DNA of 63,362 bases from Exiguobacterium aurantiacum (GCF_001766415.1 NZ_MKXO01000007.1:1-63362), one strand, 5' to 3'; positions 18,629 through 27,872 are shown, counted from the stretch's first letter. Notes: generated by a model from the letters alone, not told the origin. A program made the numbers and translations.

Positions 18629-18656
18629 GTCCGTTCCTCCTTAAGCGATTTGGGTA

Positions 18657-18895
18657 TAAAAAAACTCCATACGACGTCTGTCGTATGGAGGACGGTATGG
18701 ACCGCGGTGCCACCTCTCGTTGGATCAATCGATCCCACTTTCCGATGCTATCACATCGTATCCTGATAACGGTGGAAGCCGTCACGGCCTACTAACATTC
18801 AGCCGTGCTCTCATGAGCCCATTCACGTGACGGTCTCGGTCAGGATCCCACCACCCCTGACTCTCTGTACGAGACTTCTTCACGCTACTCTTCTC
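18657..18895 (-). promoter_or_regulatory. T-box riboswitch 2 (tRNA-Trp), proximal to trpD
   Basis: The minus strand has a Stem I with a UGG specifier in the GTGAATGGGCTC segment, the T-box sequence GAGGTGGCACCGCGG and a terminator CTCCATACGAC / GTCGTATGGAG plus T7 (18658-18690). Uncharged tRNA-Trp should pair with UGG and the NCCA end with the TGGCA bulge, allowing readthrough into trpD. Confidence 0.92.
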
Positions 18896-18925
18896 AATCA
18901 TCGATTTAAGATTCAATTTGAAAAA

Positions 18926-19200
18926 CAAAAAAGGGTCACTCGGTCCAACTCACAGCTCACGCTATGAGAAGGACGAGTAACCCCGTGGTGCCACCTTCGT
19001 TGGTTCATGTCGAACCCACTTCACGGACAATCATCCGCTTCCCCGTGATAACGGTGGGTAACCCGCTAAAGCCTACTAAAAATTTCGGTTTAGAGCTCGG
19101 AAGTCCATTCGCGACGTCCCACATACTGATTCACACCAACCATCAGCTCTCTGTCATGCGGGGACCGTCGTTACTTCTCTTCGTCGACGCTTTTGTTCGT
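18926..19200 (-). promoter_or_regulatory. T-box riboswitch 1 (tRNA-Trp), distal
   Basis: The minus strand shows a complete T-box: Stem I with AGTA/GAGAGCTGATGGTTGG-type loops, a UGG specifier in GCGAATGGACTTCC, the T-box AAGGTGGCACCACGG and its own terminator, GGGTTACTCGTCC pairing with GGACCGAGTGACCC plus T6 (18926-18983). It precedes the second T-box in the same transcript. Confidence 0.92.
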
Positions 19201-19219
19201 TTCAGTTAAGTTAACTCGT

Positions 19220-19248
19220 ACTATACCGTTCCCGATTCATCCTGTCAA
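19220..19248 (-). promoter_or_regulatory. Promoter of the trp operon leader
   Basis: Minus strand TTGACA (19243-19248), 17-nt spacer, TATAGT (19220-19225). Transcription would start near 19213, just upstream of T-box 1. Confidence 0.8.
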
Positions 19249-19392
19249 ACAAAAGTGTGCAAAAAAAACTTTGCTTCTATAAGTGCGGACGAATCGACCG
19301 CATGTTTCAGAACGTCGCAAGTTGACACGTGATTTTTTTGTCTGCTATAGTCGTCCCCAACAACACTTCACTCAACTAAAGGAGATTTGACT

Positions 19393-20754
19393 TTGGAAAC
19401 TAGCAAACTAAAACGTGAACTGTCGACCCGACAGCTCACGATGATCTCGCTTGGCAGCGCCATCGGAACGGGCCTCTTCCTCGGAAGCGGCCTCGCCATC
19501 CAAACGGCAGGACCGAGCGTGCTCGTCAGTTACGCCATCGGGGCGTTTATCGTCCTCTTGCTCATGGGTTGTCTCGCCGAGATGACCGTCGCCCATCCGA
19601 CTTCGGGCTCGTTCGGCACGATCGCCGAGCGTTATGTCCATCCACTCGCCGGCTTCTTGGTCCGTTACTCATACTGGATCGCCAACGTCCTCGCTATCGG
19701 GGTCGAAGTGAGTGCGATCGCGATTTACATGCGCTACTGGTTCCCGGATGTGAACGGATTCGTCTGGGTCGCCGTGTTCGGCGGATTGCTCATTTACGTC
19801 AACGCTCGGCACGTCCATACGTTCGGGACGACCGAATACTGGTTATCATTCATCAAAGTCACTGCCATCATTTTATTCATCGTCCTCGGCGCGGCCGCAC
19901 TGTTCGGTCAACCAGGCTCACCGATCGAATCGATCACGACCGGAAATGAAGGGTTCTTCGCTTTCGGATTTTACGGCATGTGGGTGACGATCTTCATCTC
20001 GCTCTTCAGCTTCCTCGGGACAGAGCTCGTCGCCGTCACGGCTGGCGAAGCGAAAGACCCGGACCGCGCCGTACCAAAGGCGTTGCGGGCGACCGTGTTC
20101 CGCTTGACGTTCTTCTATTTGATCACAATCGCCATCATGCTCATGCTCATCCCATGGCAGCAGGCCGGTATCGATCAAAGCCCGTTCGTCCTCGTCATGC
20201 AGCAGTTTGACGTGCCTGGCGCGGCTAGTATTTTGAACTTCGTCATCTTGGTCGCCGCCTTGTCGGCGATGAACGCGCAATTGTATGCCTCGACGCGCAT
20301 GATGTACTCGCTCGCCGAAGCCGGCGACGCACCGCGTATCTTCAAAAAAGTAAGCACCAGCGGGATTCCGATGCCTGCCTTGTTCGTTTCGACAGGCGGG
20401 ATCGTCCTCGCGGCACTGCTTCAAGTATTCATGGAGACGTCGTATCCGTTCCTCATGGGCATCTCGATGTTCGGAGCGATCTTCACATGGTTCATGGTCT
20501 TCGTCTCACACTTGTTCTTCCGCAAAAAATGGACGGGGCGTAAACTCCCTGTCCGTATGATCGGCTATCCGTTCTTACCGCTCCTAGGTGCCGGACTGCT
20601 GCTCAGCTTAATGATCACGACATGGTTTACCGATTTCAACATCTTACTCAAGTTCGGGATCCCATGGTTGGTTGGCTTAACGATCATCTATCTCGTTCGC
20701 GAGCGATTCCGTAAGACTGACACAAAACAAGACGACATCGAGCAAGCTAACTAA
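19393..20754 (+). CDS. Amino acid permease (APC family)
   Basis: About 12-helix APC-superfamily amino acid permease, 453 residues, of the AAT/GabP/YtnA type. The N-terminal signature TMISLGSAIGTGLFLGSG lies at the first helix, preceded by a short cytosolic LKRELSTRQ segment. AAAGGAG (19378-19384) favours the TTG at 19393 over the TTG at 19387, which is only 2 nt away. Lying divergent to the Trp T-box leader does not prove a tryptophan substrate; no T-box precedes it on its own strand. Confidence 0.85.
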   Translation: METSKLKRELSTRQLTMISLGSAIGTGLFLGSGLAIQTAGPSVLVSYAIGAFIVLLLMGCLAEMTVAHPTSGSFGTIAERYVHPLAGFLVRYSYWIANVLAIGVEVSAIAIYMRYWFPDVNGFVWVAVFGGLLIYVNARHVHTFGTTEYWLSFIKVTAIILFIVLGAAALFGQPGSPIESITTGNEGFFAFGFYGMWVTIFISLFSFLGTELVAVTAGEAKDPDRAVPKALRATVFRLTFFYLITIAIMLMLIPWQQAGIDQSPFVLVMQQFDVPGAASILNFVILVAALSAMNAQLYASTRMMYSLAEAGDAPRIFKKVSTSGIPMPALFVSTGGIVLAALLQVFMETSYPFLMGISMFGAIFTWFMVFVSHLFFRKKWTGRKLPVRMIGYPFLPLLGAGLLLSLMITTWFTDFNILLKFGIPWLVGLTIIYLVRERFRKTDTKQDDIEQAN

Positions 20755-20756
20755 AA

Positions 20757-20792
20757 ACAGTGCCTATCCGCAATGGATGGGCACTGTTTTTT
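20757..20792 (+). terminator. Terminator of the permease gene
   Basis: ACAGTGCC (20757-20764) pairs with GGGCACTG (20779-20786), followed by T6. Confidence 0.85.
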
Positions 20793-20795
20793 CGC

Positions 20796-20831
20796 AAAAA
20801 CGAGCACCCGTCGCGATTGACGAGTGCTCGT
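20796..20831 (-). terminator. Terminator of the PcsB-like gene
   Basis: ACGAGCAC / GTGCTCGT hairpin (20800-20831); on the minus strand it is followed by TTTTTGCG. Confidence 0.8.
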
Positions 20832-20841
20832 TTGTTTAGGA

Positions 20842-22410
20842 TTAGAAGAACTGACGTGGGTTGACTGTGCTACCGGCGCTCGAAGACGAGTACGAGTAGC
20901 TGCCTTGGTGGATTTCAAAGTGAAGGTGCGGGCCTGAAGAGTTTCCAGTGTTCCCGAGCGTTCCAATGTTTGATCCTTGCGTCACACGCTGACCAGCGCT
21001 AACTGATACCGAGTTCATGTGCGCATAGACAGTCGTCCAAACTTGACCGCCAATGACGTGGGCGATCATGACGTGGTTCCCATAAGCGCCACCCCATCCA
21101 GCCCGGATGACCGTTCCTGTTGCCGAAGCCCGGATCGGTGTACCGACTGGTCCGGCGATATCGACACCGTTATGGAACGTATAGCCGAACTGTCCGCTTG
21201 CCGGTCCGAAACCTTGCGAGAAACGGCCAGTCGTTGGTTGAATGAACTTCGCGCTCGATGGTGCCGGTGCCGAAGCTGTCGGCGTAGTCGGTACCGGTTT
21301 AGGAGCCGGTGCCGGTTTTGGTGCCGGCTTTGGTGCTGGCTTAGGCTTAGGTGCCGGTGGTGCAGCCGGTTTAGAAGCTGTCACATTATTTTTTGTCGTT
21401 TGGTTTGAAGATGACGATGACTGGGAATTAGTATTACTGTTCTGCTTTTTCTGAGCAGCAGCTTGTGCAGCAGCAGCTTTAGCCGCTTCTTCTTGACGAG
21501 CCGCTTCCGCTCTCGCTTCTTCAGCTTGTTGCGCGGCCGCTGCTTTGGCAGCCTCAGCTTGGCGTGCCTCTTCGGCTTTACGAGCCGCTTCTTGACGTGC
21601 TGCCTCTTCCGCACGACGACGCGCTTCTTCTTCTTCACGGCGCTGTGCTTCGATTTCAGCTGCAATCGCTTCTTCTTGAGCGATCAACGTCGCTTCGATT
21701 TCTTGTAGGTCGAAGATTTGCGTTTCAAATTCGATATTTTTCTCTTCGAGTTCTTTGATGCGAGCTTCACGCTGTTTCATCTTCTTCTCGAGTTCGGCTT
21801 GACGCGCTTCGAGTGCTTTCTGTTGCTCTAGAAGTGAGGCCCGCTCTGCTTTGAGTGCGGCTTGTGCTTCTTGAAGAGACAGACGTGTCGCTTCGTAGTC
21901 GTTAAACAACTCTTGGTCGCTACGTTGGATCGTACCAGCCGTGATCATGCGTGTGATCAAGTCAGAGAAGTTTTTTGATCCAAAGATGAATTCTGCCCAG
22001 TTGATTGAACCGCCACCGTTCGTTTGCATCGTGGCCATCCGCTCTTTCATCATTTTTTCTTGAGCGATCATCTTTTTCTCGTAACCTTTAATGTCCGCTT
22101 CGAGATCTTCAATCTTCATCTCGGTACGTTTGATTTCTTGGCGTTTCGCCGCTACGTCGTAGATGATGTCTTGAAGCTGAGCGTCCATTTTATTGACTTC
22201 TTCTTGTACCTTCGAGATTTCTTTAGTGTTCTGTTCGATTTTCGAAGACGTATTCGATTGATTCTGTTTGACGCTATTGCGTTGTTCTTTCACTTTTTTC
22301 TGTTGCTCTTGCTTCTCTTTGATTGTCGTCGAGGCATCGGCTACCGAGTGCGTGCCGAGGAGCAAGGCGCTCAGCGTAAGTGTCGAGATCGTACGTTTCC
22401 AATTGATCAA
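20842..22410 (-). CDS. Secreted coiled-coil M23 peptidase / hydrolase activator (PcsB/EnvC-like)
   Basis: Exported cell-wall protein, about 522 residues. A signal peptide (ISTLTLSALLLGTHSVADA) is followed by long coiled coils (about 30-270), an Ala/Glu/Arg-rich stretch, a Gln/Asn/Ser and Pro/Ala/Lys linker (about 330-395) and a C-terminal LytM/M23 domain. Zinc ligands are intact: HNGVD and HLHFEIH. The architecture suits a peptidoglycan hydrolase or its activator in division. GAAAGG abuts the ATG at 22419, so the in-frame TTG at 22410 (spacing 9) is the better start. Confidence 0.85.
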   Translation of the reverse strand: MINWKRTISTLTLSALLLGTHSVADASTTIKEKQEQQKKVKEQRNSVKQNQSNTSSKIEQNTKEISKVQEEVNKMDAQLQDIIYDVAAKRQEIKRTEMKIEDLEADIKGYEKKMIAQEKMMKERMATMQTNGGGSINWAEFIFGSKNFSDLITRMITAGTIQRSDQELFNDYEATRLSLQEAQAALKAERASLLEQQKALEARQAELEKKMKQREARIKELEEKNIEFETQIFDLQEIEATLIAQEEAIAAEIEAQRREEEEARRRAEEAARQEAARKAEEARQAEAAKAAAAQQAEEARAEAARQEEAAKAAAAQAAAQKKQNSNTNSQSSSSSNQTTKNNVTASKPAAPPAPKPKPAPKPAPKPAPAPKPVPTTPTASAPAPSSAKFIQPTTGRFSQGFGPASGQFGYTFHNGVDIAGPVGTPIRASATGTVIRAGWGGAYGNHVMIAHVIGGQVWTTVYAHMNSVSVSAGQRVTQGSNIGTLGNTGNSSGPHLHFEIHQGSYSYSSSSAGSTVNPRQFF

Positions 22411-22573
22411 TGCAGACATCCTTTCTAATTTGACGGGCTAGTTTTACATACTCTATTTAAGTCGGTCGTTTTGCTATGTAACAAAAACGATTAATTTTTC
22501 AGTTTCAACACGACTAATTATATCGAAGTGTCGAATGTTTTCCTGTTAAAGTTATATTTCACTTTGATTACGA

Positions 22574-22612
22574 CAAAGAAGAGGGAGAGCCGTTGGCATT
22601 CCCTCTTCTTTG
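22574..22612. repeat. Perfect inverted repeat (hairpin) without clear T tract
   Basis: CAAAGAAGAGGGA (22574-22586) is an exact complement of TCCCTCTTCTTTG (22600-22612), with an inner GCC/GGC. Flanks are T-rich but lack an immediate T run, so terminator function is uncertain. No gene on either strand ends next to it. Confidence 0.6.
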
Positions 22613-22751
22613 TATTTCAACGTTTTTTCGATTTTTTATGGTTTGAAACGTTTCTGTAATAGTAATTGAAAACCGTAAATCATTTACCTTATTTCGAAAA
22701 AGCATATTTCAGCATTTTTTCTAAACTCATCCATTTCCAAAAAACGTAAAA

Positions 22752-22797
22752 GGGTCAGTCTGACTTCTCGCTCAAGGCGAAGATGACAGGACTGACC
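22752..22797 (-). terminator. Terminator of the DUF423 gene
   Basis: On the minus strand GGTCAGTC / GACTGACC closes a long hairpin and is followed by CTTTTACG. Confidence 0.65.
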
Positions 22798-22880
22798 GAA
22801 TGTTCGTTGCGGGTGTGAAATCGAGGGGTCTCACACGTCTAAGGATACAGACGAAGTGTTAACGCTCGATGGATATTTCG

Positions 22881-23246
22881 TTACAGTTTGAATGCACCGA
22901 TAATGACGAACACCCATGCCGCGATGAAAAGAACACCGCCGATTGGTGTGACCGCTCCAAGTTTCGTGATACCTGTAAGCGCCATGACATACAAGCTGCC
23001 CGAGAAGAATAGGATGCCGGCAAACATGAGCCAACCGGCTGTGTTGAATTGACTGATGCTCACTTTCGTCAAAATACTAGCAAGCGCAATGATGCCGATC
23101 GCATGGATCATGTGGTACAAGACCCCCGTCTGCCAGTTCGCGAGCATGTTCGGTGCCAGACGCTCTTTCAATGCGTGAGCCCCGAACGCGCCGAGCGCGA
23201 CACCGAGCGCCATCAAGGCAGCACCGATAATGAGTAACAATTTCAT
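22881..23246 (-). CDS. DUF423 family membrane protein (YwdK-like)
   Basis: 121-residue membrane protein with four hydrophobic helices. The N-terminus KLLLIIGAALMALGVALGAFGAHALK and the internal WQTGVLYHMIHAIG match the DUF423 family; its biochemical role is unknown. AAGGGGG precedes the ATG. It follows the TRIC-family gene by 12 nt, so the two form an operon of small membrane proteins. Confidence 0.85.
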   Translation of the reverse strand: MKLLLIIGAALMALGVALGAFGAHALKERLAPNMLANWQTGVLYHMIHAIGIIALASILTKVSISQFNTAGWLMFAGILFFSGSLYVMALTGITKLGAVTPIGGVLFIAAWVFVIIGAFKL

Positions 23247-23258
23247 ATAATTTCCCCC

Positions 23259-23858
23259 TTATCTCACTTTTCGTGCTGGTAAATTCCACTTCCGATAGTA
23301 GGATATCACTCGAAGCGTCGCTACGACAATCAATAACGCATACACCGGAAGTCCGCCTTCGAGCCGGAAGTAGTACGTGACGACCGCGATGATGATCGCC
23401 CAAATCGCGTACACTTCCGCCTGCAAGACGAGCGGTTTCCGTCCGGCGAGCAAGTCGCGGACGACACCACCGCCGACTCCGGTCAGGACGGCCGCCGCAA
23501 TCGCTGCCGACAACGGCAAATCCAATTTGATGGCGACTTGCGCCCCTTGGAAAGAGAACGCGACCAAGCCGATCGCGTCGACGATGACGCCCCATCTTTC
23601 CCAATGCGGCAAGACGACGCTCGGGAGCAGGAAGATGAGGAGCGCGACGAGAAAACAGAGAATAAATAAATCGTTTTGTTGCCAAATCAAACTGACGGGG
23701 TTGCCGAGCAAGACGTTACGGATTGCCCCGCCGCCGAAAGCCGTCGTGAAGGCGAGCAACCAAACCCCAAAAATATCGTACTTTTCGTCCATCGCGATGA
23801 TGGCTCCACTCGCCGCGAACGCAATCGTTCCGACGACGTTCAATAATTCCCACTCCAT
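23259..23858 (-). CDS. TRIC-family (UPF0126) cation channel-like protein
   Basis: 200-residue membrane protein with seven predicted helices. It contains two copies of the family repeat with the GGGxxR motif: GGGAIRNVLLG (about residue 45) and GGGVVRDLLAG (about 128). Bacterial TRIC homologs form trimeric monovalent-cation channels; the function here is inferred from family. I chose the ATG at 23858 (MEWEL), 6 nt after AAGGG, over the in-frame ATG at 23864 that abuts it. Confidence 0.85.
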   Translation of the reverse strand: MEWELLNVVGTIAFAASGAIIAMDEKYDIFGVWLLAFTTAFGGGAIRNVLLGNPVSLIWQQNDLFILCFLVALLIFLLPSVVLPHWERWGVIVDAIGLVAFSFQGAQVAIKLDLPLSAAIAAAVLTGVGGGVVRDLLAGRKPLVLQAEVYAIWAIIIAVVTYYFRLEGGLPVYALLIVVATLRVISYYRKWNLPARKVR

Positions 23859-23959
23859 AAACATCCCTTGCCCTTTCTCGAAAGCATTATATGGTAAAGT
23901 AAAGATACAAAAAAATCAGATCAGTCGAGCGACTGCTTGTAAAGGATGTCGGTATTTTT

Positions 23960-25597
23960 ATGAAACGAATCGCCTTGTTCCGCATATGGATCATCGTCAC
24001 AATGTTCGCCCGATTCATCATTAAGATTTATGCATTCTCCCGCAAACAGCAGCAAGGTCTCGCCTCTCCGGAAGAGTACGAGGCGCTCATGTTGCAGCTC
24101 GCCCGCGAGTATAAACGTAACGCGCTCCGCCTAGAGGGACTGTTGATCAAGCTCGGTCAATTCTTGTCGATCCGGGCCGACTTGCTGCCGCCGTCCGTCC
24201 TCAATGAGTTGTCCGAGCTCGTCGACCGCGTACCGACGTCAGGTTGGGATAAGTCTCGTGCCATCCTCGAGGCCGAATGGGGCGTACCGTACACCCAAGT
24301 CGTGAAAGACGTCGGCATCGACGCCGTCGCCTCCGCCTCGATCGGGGAAGTCTACGGGGCCACTCTCCTTGAAAACGGGAAACGGGTCGCGCTCAAAATC
24401 CAGCGTCCGGACATCGAAAAAATCATCCGTACCGACTTCAAAGCGATGCGAATCGTCACGACGATGCTCAAACGGACGCCGCTCGCCAAATCGACCGACT
24501 TAGATAGCTTATATCGCCAAATGATTTTTGTCATCGGGGATGAACTAAATTTCCAAACCGAATTAAAAAACGCGCTGTATTTCAAAGCGAAGTATGCTGA
24601 AAATCCGAACGTCTACATCCCGGGCTACTACGATCATTTATGTACAAATCGGATATTGACGATGGATTGGGTCGACTCCCGTCGCATCACCGATATTGCG
24701 TTCTTAAAAGAAAACAATATCGACCGCTCCGCTCTCGCCGAACGGCTGTTCACGATGGCCGCGGAACAGCTATTATTCGGCGGACAGTTCCACGCCGACC
24801 CTCACCCTGGGAACGTCCAGATCCGGGCCGACGGAACGATCATCCTGCTCGACTTCGGCATGGTCGGATCGTCGACCGCGCAAGACATGGCGACGATCCG
24901 GAAGATCTTGCAGGCGTTCATCTCGCTCGATTACGACGGTGTCGTCGATGCCCTCGAAGACTTGCGCTTCTTGTTGCCGACAGCGAATAAACATAACATC
25001 CGCCAAGCAATCGAAAAGGCGGTCACATTCTATTTAGAGACCGACATTGATACGGTCGATACGAAATTGATCGAAAAAGTGCTCCAAGATATCCAACTGC
25101 TCGTGAAGAACGAGCCGATCCAACTGCCGGCCGAGTTCGCCTTCTTCGGTCGTGCCGCCTCGACGTTGCTCGGGATTTTACAGATTCTCGACCCGAAAAT
25201 CGATTTGTTCACGCTCGGTAAACCGATTGTGATTCAATGGCTCGAATCAGACGGGACGACAATCCAAAACCGCTACGTCATGACGGCGCTCAACTACGGC
25301 AAGAAACTGTTGAACGTACCGCCGTTGCTCGAGAACTATTTGAAAGAGCCGACCCGGAAACGGTTGTCTGAGCAGGCGATGTTCCAACGCGAGCTCGAAT
25401 CGAAAGAATTGCTCCATCGCCAGACGTTCAACTCGGGTGTCATCGTTCTCGGATTGCTCGTCGGTCTGTTCGGCTATATCCGGCCTGATGAATGGCTGTT
25501 TTGGTCGGGTGGTGTCGTCGCCGTCGTCGCCTACTTTAATTCAAGACGCCTCGGTCGCAAAATTCGCCATTTGGCCCGTCAAGATTTCCGCGTCTAA
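23960..25597 (+). CDS. ABC1/UbiB (AarF) atypical kinase
   Basis: 545-residue ADCK/UbiB-family protein. Family features run in order: KLGQFLSIRADLLPP (KxGQ motif, about 55-70), ASIGEVYGATL (Ala-rich loop in place of a P-loop, about 132), FHADPHPGNVQI (about 278) and LLDFGMVG (about 295), with two hydrophobic helices near the C-terminus (about 495-535). Members bind ATP and support quinone or lipid metabolism at the membrane; the substrate here is unknown. The nearest SD (AAAGG) is 14 nt from the ATG, so start confidence is moderate. Confidence 0.88.
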   Translation: MKRIALFRIWIIVTMFARFIIKIYAFSRKQQQGLASPEEYEALMLQLAREYKRNALRLEGLLIKLGQFLSIRADLLPPSVLNELSELVDRVPTSGWDKSRAILEAEWGVPYTQVVKDVGIDAVASASIGEVYGATLLENGKRVALKIQRPDIEKIIRTDFKAMRIVTTMLKRTPLAKSTDLDSLYRQMIFVIGDELNFQTELKNALYFKAKYAENPNVYIPGYYDHLCTNRILTMDWVDSRRITDIAFLKENNIDRSALAERLFTMAAEQLLFGGQFHADPHPGNVQIRADGTIILLDFGMVGSSTAQDMATIRKILQAFISLDYDGVVDALEDLRFLLPTANKHNIRQAIEKAVTFYLETDIDTVDTKLIEKVLQDIQLLVKNEPIQLPAEFAFFGRAASTLLGILQILDPKIDLFTLGKPIVIQWLESDGTTIQNRYVMTALNYGKKLLNVPPLLENYLKEPTRKRLSEQAMFQRELESKELLHRQTFNSGVIVLGLLVGLFGYIRPDEWLFWSGGVVAVVAYFNSRRLGRKIRHLARQDFRV

Positions 25598-25602
25598 TCG
25601 GA

Positions 25603-25630
25603 CCGTCACTCGCTCGAGTGACGGTTTTTT
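25603..25630 (+). terminator. Terminator of the ABC1 gene
   Basis: CCGTCACTCG - CT - CGAGTGACGG, followed by T6. Confidence 0.9.
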
Positions 25631-25712
25631 GTCGTGCCCCGCTGTAAAATTGTGTATGTTTTTTGAAATCGGGTACTTTTACAATGTGACCTAGATGAAA
25701 GGGGAGAACACG

Positions 25713-27125
25713 ATGCGAGCTGAGAACAACTTCATTAACGGTGACTGGATCGAGACGAATGAGACGATCGAGGTCCGAAATCCGGCGACCGGTAACGTAA
25801 TAGCAAACGTGACAAAGAGTGACGAGACCGAGGCCGGCCTCGCTGTCGACGCGGCCCAGGCCGCTTTAAAAGACTGGCAACAGCGGACAGCCGAAGACCG
25901 GGGCGCCCTACTGCTCGAATGGCATCGCTTGATCGATGAAGAGACGGAAGCGCTCGCGCGAACGATGGTCGAAGAACAAGGCAAACCGCTGAAAGAAGCG
26001 ATCGGCGAAATTCGTTACGCCAACGGATTCATCGAGTGGTATGCCGCGGAAGGACGACGCGTCTATGGTGAGACGATCCCTGCTTCTTCAAACGAGAAAC
26101 GTATTTTCGCGATCAAACAACCGGTCGGCGTCATCGCTGCCATCACGCCATGGAACTTCCCGGCGGCGATGATCACCCGCAAATTGGCACCGGCTCTAGC
26201 AGCCGGTTGCACCGTCGTCTTGAAACCGGCCTCGGCGACACCGCTCACAGCAATCGAACTCGTCAAATTGGCCGAGAAGGCCGGTTTCCCGAAAGGTGTC
26301 ATCAATCTCGTGACCGGCAGTGCCGCTCGTATCGTCAACGTTTGGCAGCACGACCCACGTGTACGCAAGCTGACGTTCACCGGGTCGACCGAAGTCGGCA
26401 AGACGCTCATGCGCGGTGCCGCCGACACGATGAAGAAGATCTCGCTCGAGCTCGGTGGCCATGCCCCGCTCATCGTCACGGCGAAAGCGGACCTCGACAA
26501 GGCCGTCCCACAAGCGATTGCGACTAAGTTCCGTAACGGTGGACAGACATGCGTCTGTGCCAATCGGATTTACGTCGAGAGTTCGATCGTCGCCGAATTC
26601 TCGGAGCGGTTCATCGAGGCCGTGCAAGCGCTCAAGGTCGGGAACGGGCTCGACGACGGCATCGACATCGGTCCGCTCATCGACGAGGCTGCGGTCGAGA
26701 AAGTGATGAAGCACCTCGAGGACGCCCAAATCCGTGGGGGTGAGATCACGGGCGGCGAACAGCTTGACGGCTTGTTCGTCCGGCCGGCCGTCGTCCGCTA
26801 CGCGAACGAGGATATGCTCTGCATGAACGAGGAGACGTTTGGTCCCGTCGCCCCGATCGCCTCGTTCAACACGCTCGACGAAGTCATCGAGCGGGCGAAC
26901 GCCACGCCGTTCGGCCTCGCGTCTTATATCTTCACACAAGATATTAATGAGGCCCTTTACTTGGCGGAATCGCTCGAATACGGGATTGTCGGCGTCAACG
27001 ACGGGCTACCTTCGACCCCGCAAGCGCCGTTCGGCGGCTGGAAACAGAGCGGTCTCGGCCGTGAAGGCGGTCATCACGGCATCGAAGAGTTTTTAGAAGT
27101 GAAATACATTTCGCTCGGATTATAA
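25713..27125 (+). CDS. gabD: NAD(P)-dependent succinate-semialdehyde dehydrogenase family
   Basis: Aldehyde dehydrogenase of 470 residues, closest by motif to succinate-semialdehyde dehydrogenase. Motifs: ITPWNFPAAM (about 145), FTGSTEVGK (about 220), the general-base glutamate in LELGGHAP (about 245) and the catalytic cysteine in NGGQTCVCANR (about 280). I chose the ATG at 25713, 8 nt after AAAGGGG, over the ATG at 25695, which precedes it. No gabT or permease lies beside it, so the GABA role is family inference. Confidence 0.88.
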   Translation: MRAENNFINGDWIETNETIEVRNPATGNVIANVTKSDETEAGLAVDAAQAALKDWQQRTAEDRGALLLEWHRLIDEETEALARTMVEEQGKPLKEAIGEIRYANGFIEWYAAEGRRVYGETIPASSNEKRIFAIKQPVGVIAAITPWNFPAAMITRKLAPALAAGCTVVLKPASATPLTAIELVKLAEKAGFPKGVINLVTGSAARIVNVWQHDPRVRKLTFTGSTEVGKTLMRGAADTMKKISLELGGHAPLIVTAKADLDKAVPQAIATKFRNGGQTCVCANRIYVESSIVAEFSERFIEAVQALKVGNGLDDGIDIGPLIDEAAVEKVMKHLEDAQIRGGEITGGEQLDGLFVRPAVVRYANEDMLCMNEETFGPVAPIASFNTLDEVIERANATPFGLASYIFTQDINEALYLAESLEYGIVGVNDGLPSTPQAPFGGWKQSGLGREGGHHGIEEFLEVKYISLGL

Positions 27126-27130
27126 AAAAA

Positions 27131-27162
27131 CGCCTGTTGAATTTTTTCAACAGGCGCTTTTT
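27131..27162. terminator. Bidirectional terminator after gabD
   Basis: CGCCTGTTGAA - TTTT - TTCAACAGGCG with A7 before and T5 after. Confidence 0.9.
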
Positions 27163-27794
27163 CAGTTGTCGAGCCACGTCACCAAATCGTTTGGCGTCGC
27201 GATCACATAATCGGCGAGCGCCCACTCGTCCTCGTTCCCGAAGCCGAATCCGGTCAAGACGACCGGGAAATCATGGGCCCGGCCCGCTTCGACGTCCGAC
27301 TTGCGGTCACCAACCATGACATAATGTGCATCTCCGTGGCGCAGGCGGTGCGCCGTCAAAATATCGGCCTTCTTCTCGCCACCAACCGATTCGAGACATT
27401 CAGGTGCCGTCATGAACTGACGGATGCCTTGCGTATCGAGGATCAAGTTCATATAGTGAACGCCACAGTTGCTTGCCGTCGTCAACGTATGCCCGTTCGC
27501 GCGAAGCGTCTCGAGCATGTCGTAGATGCCGTCAAACAAGACGTTTTGCCCCGCCATCGCCTGCTCGAGTGTCTCGTGACGAAGTTTACGGATTTGACGG
27601 ATCTCTTCGCGCGTCGCCTCCGGGATGACGTGCTCCCAAAAGGCGTCCCCAGCCAAACCGTAGCCAGACCGGACCGCATCCTCGCTCGGTTTTTCAAGAT
27701 GCGGAAGCTGTTCGAGTGCCTCGTGAATCGCTTTCGTCATCGGAACGGTCGTGTCGACGAGCGTCCCATCGATATCAAATAAAATGACTGCCAT
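27162..27794 (-). CDS. HAD-superfamily phosphatase (PGP/PpaX-like)
   Basis: 210-residue haloacid-dehalogenase hydrolase. Motif I LFDIDGTLVDT is at residues 4-14, motif II TTASNCG near 105, and VMVGDRKSDVEAG (about 160) supplies the metal-binding acidic residues. The cap domain is alpha-helical. It likely dephosphorylates a small phosphorylated metabolite or pyrophosphate; the substrate is not evident. GAGGGG precedes the ATG. Confidence 0.85.
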   Translation of the reverse strand: MAVILFDIDGTLVDTTVPMTKAIHEALEQLPHLEKPSEDAVRSGYGLAGDAFWEHVIPEATREEIRQIRKLRHETLEQAMAGQNVLFDGIYDMLETLRANGHTLTTASNCGVHYMNLILDTQGIRQFMTAPECLESVGGEKKADILTAHRLRHGDAHYVMVGDRKSDVEAGRAHDFPVVLTGFGFGNEDEWALADYVIATPNDLVTWLDN

Positions 27795-27872
27795 GTCGGT
27801 ATCCCCTCTCTCTTTCCTATTCTCCTACCGTAGCAGACTCGCTTCCAAATCAAAAGTAGAAACATCAGCCCA

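Larger units (their letters stand above)
18629..19392. other. Leader region of the trp operon and permease promoter
   Basis: About 760 bp without protein genes. It holds two tandem T-box leaders (minus strand), the trp promoter at 19220-19248, and on the plus strand the upstream region of the permease. Confidence 0.85.
22411..22880. other. Gene-poor AT-rich region upstream of the PcsB-like gene
   Basis: 470 bp holding the minus-strand promoter region of the PcsB-like gene, a perfect 13-bp hairpin at 22574-22612 and the terminator of the DUF423 gene. No protein gene is visible. Confidence 0.6.

Noticed and set aside
23077-23685. 202-residue ORF over the TRIC and DUF423 genes
   Set aside because: Arg-rich frame-shifted shadow spanning two recognised genes.
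26196-26939. Long antisense ORF over gabD
   Set aside because: Shadow frame of a well-recognised gene; no ribosome binding site and no family motif.
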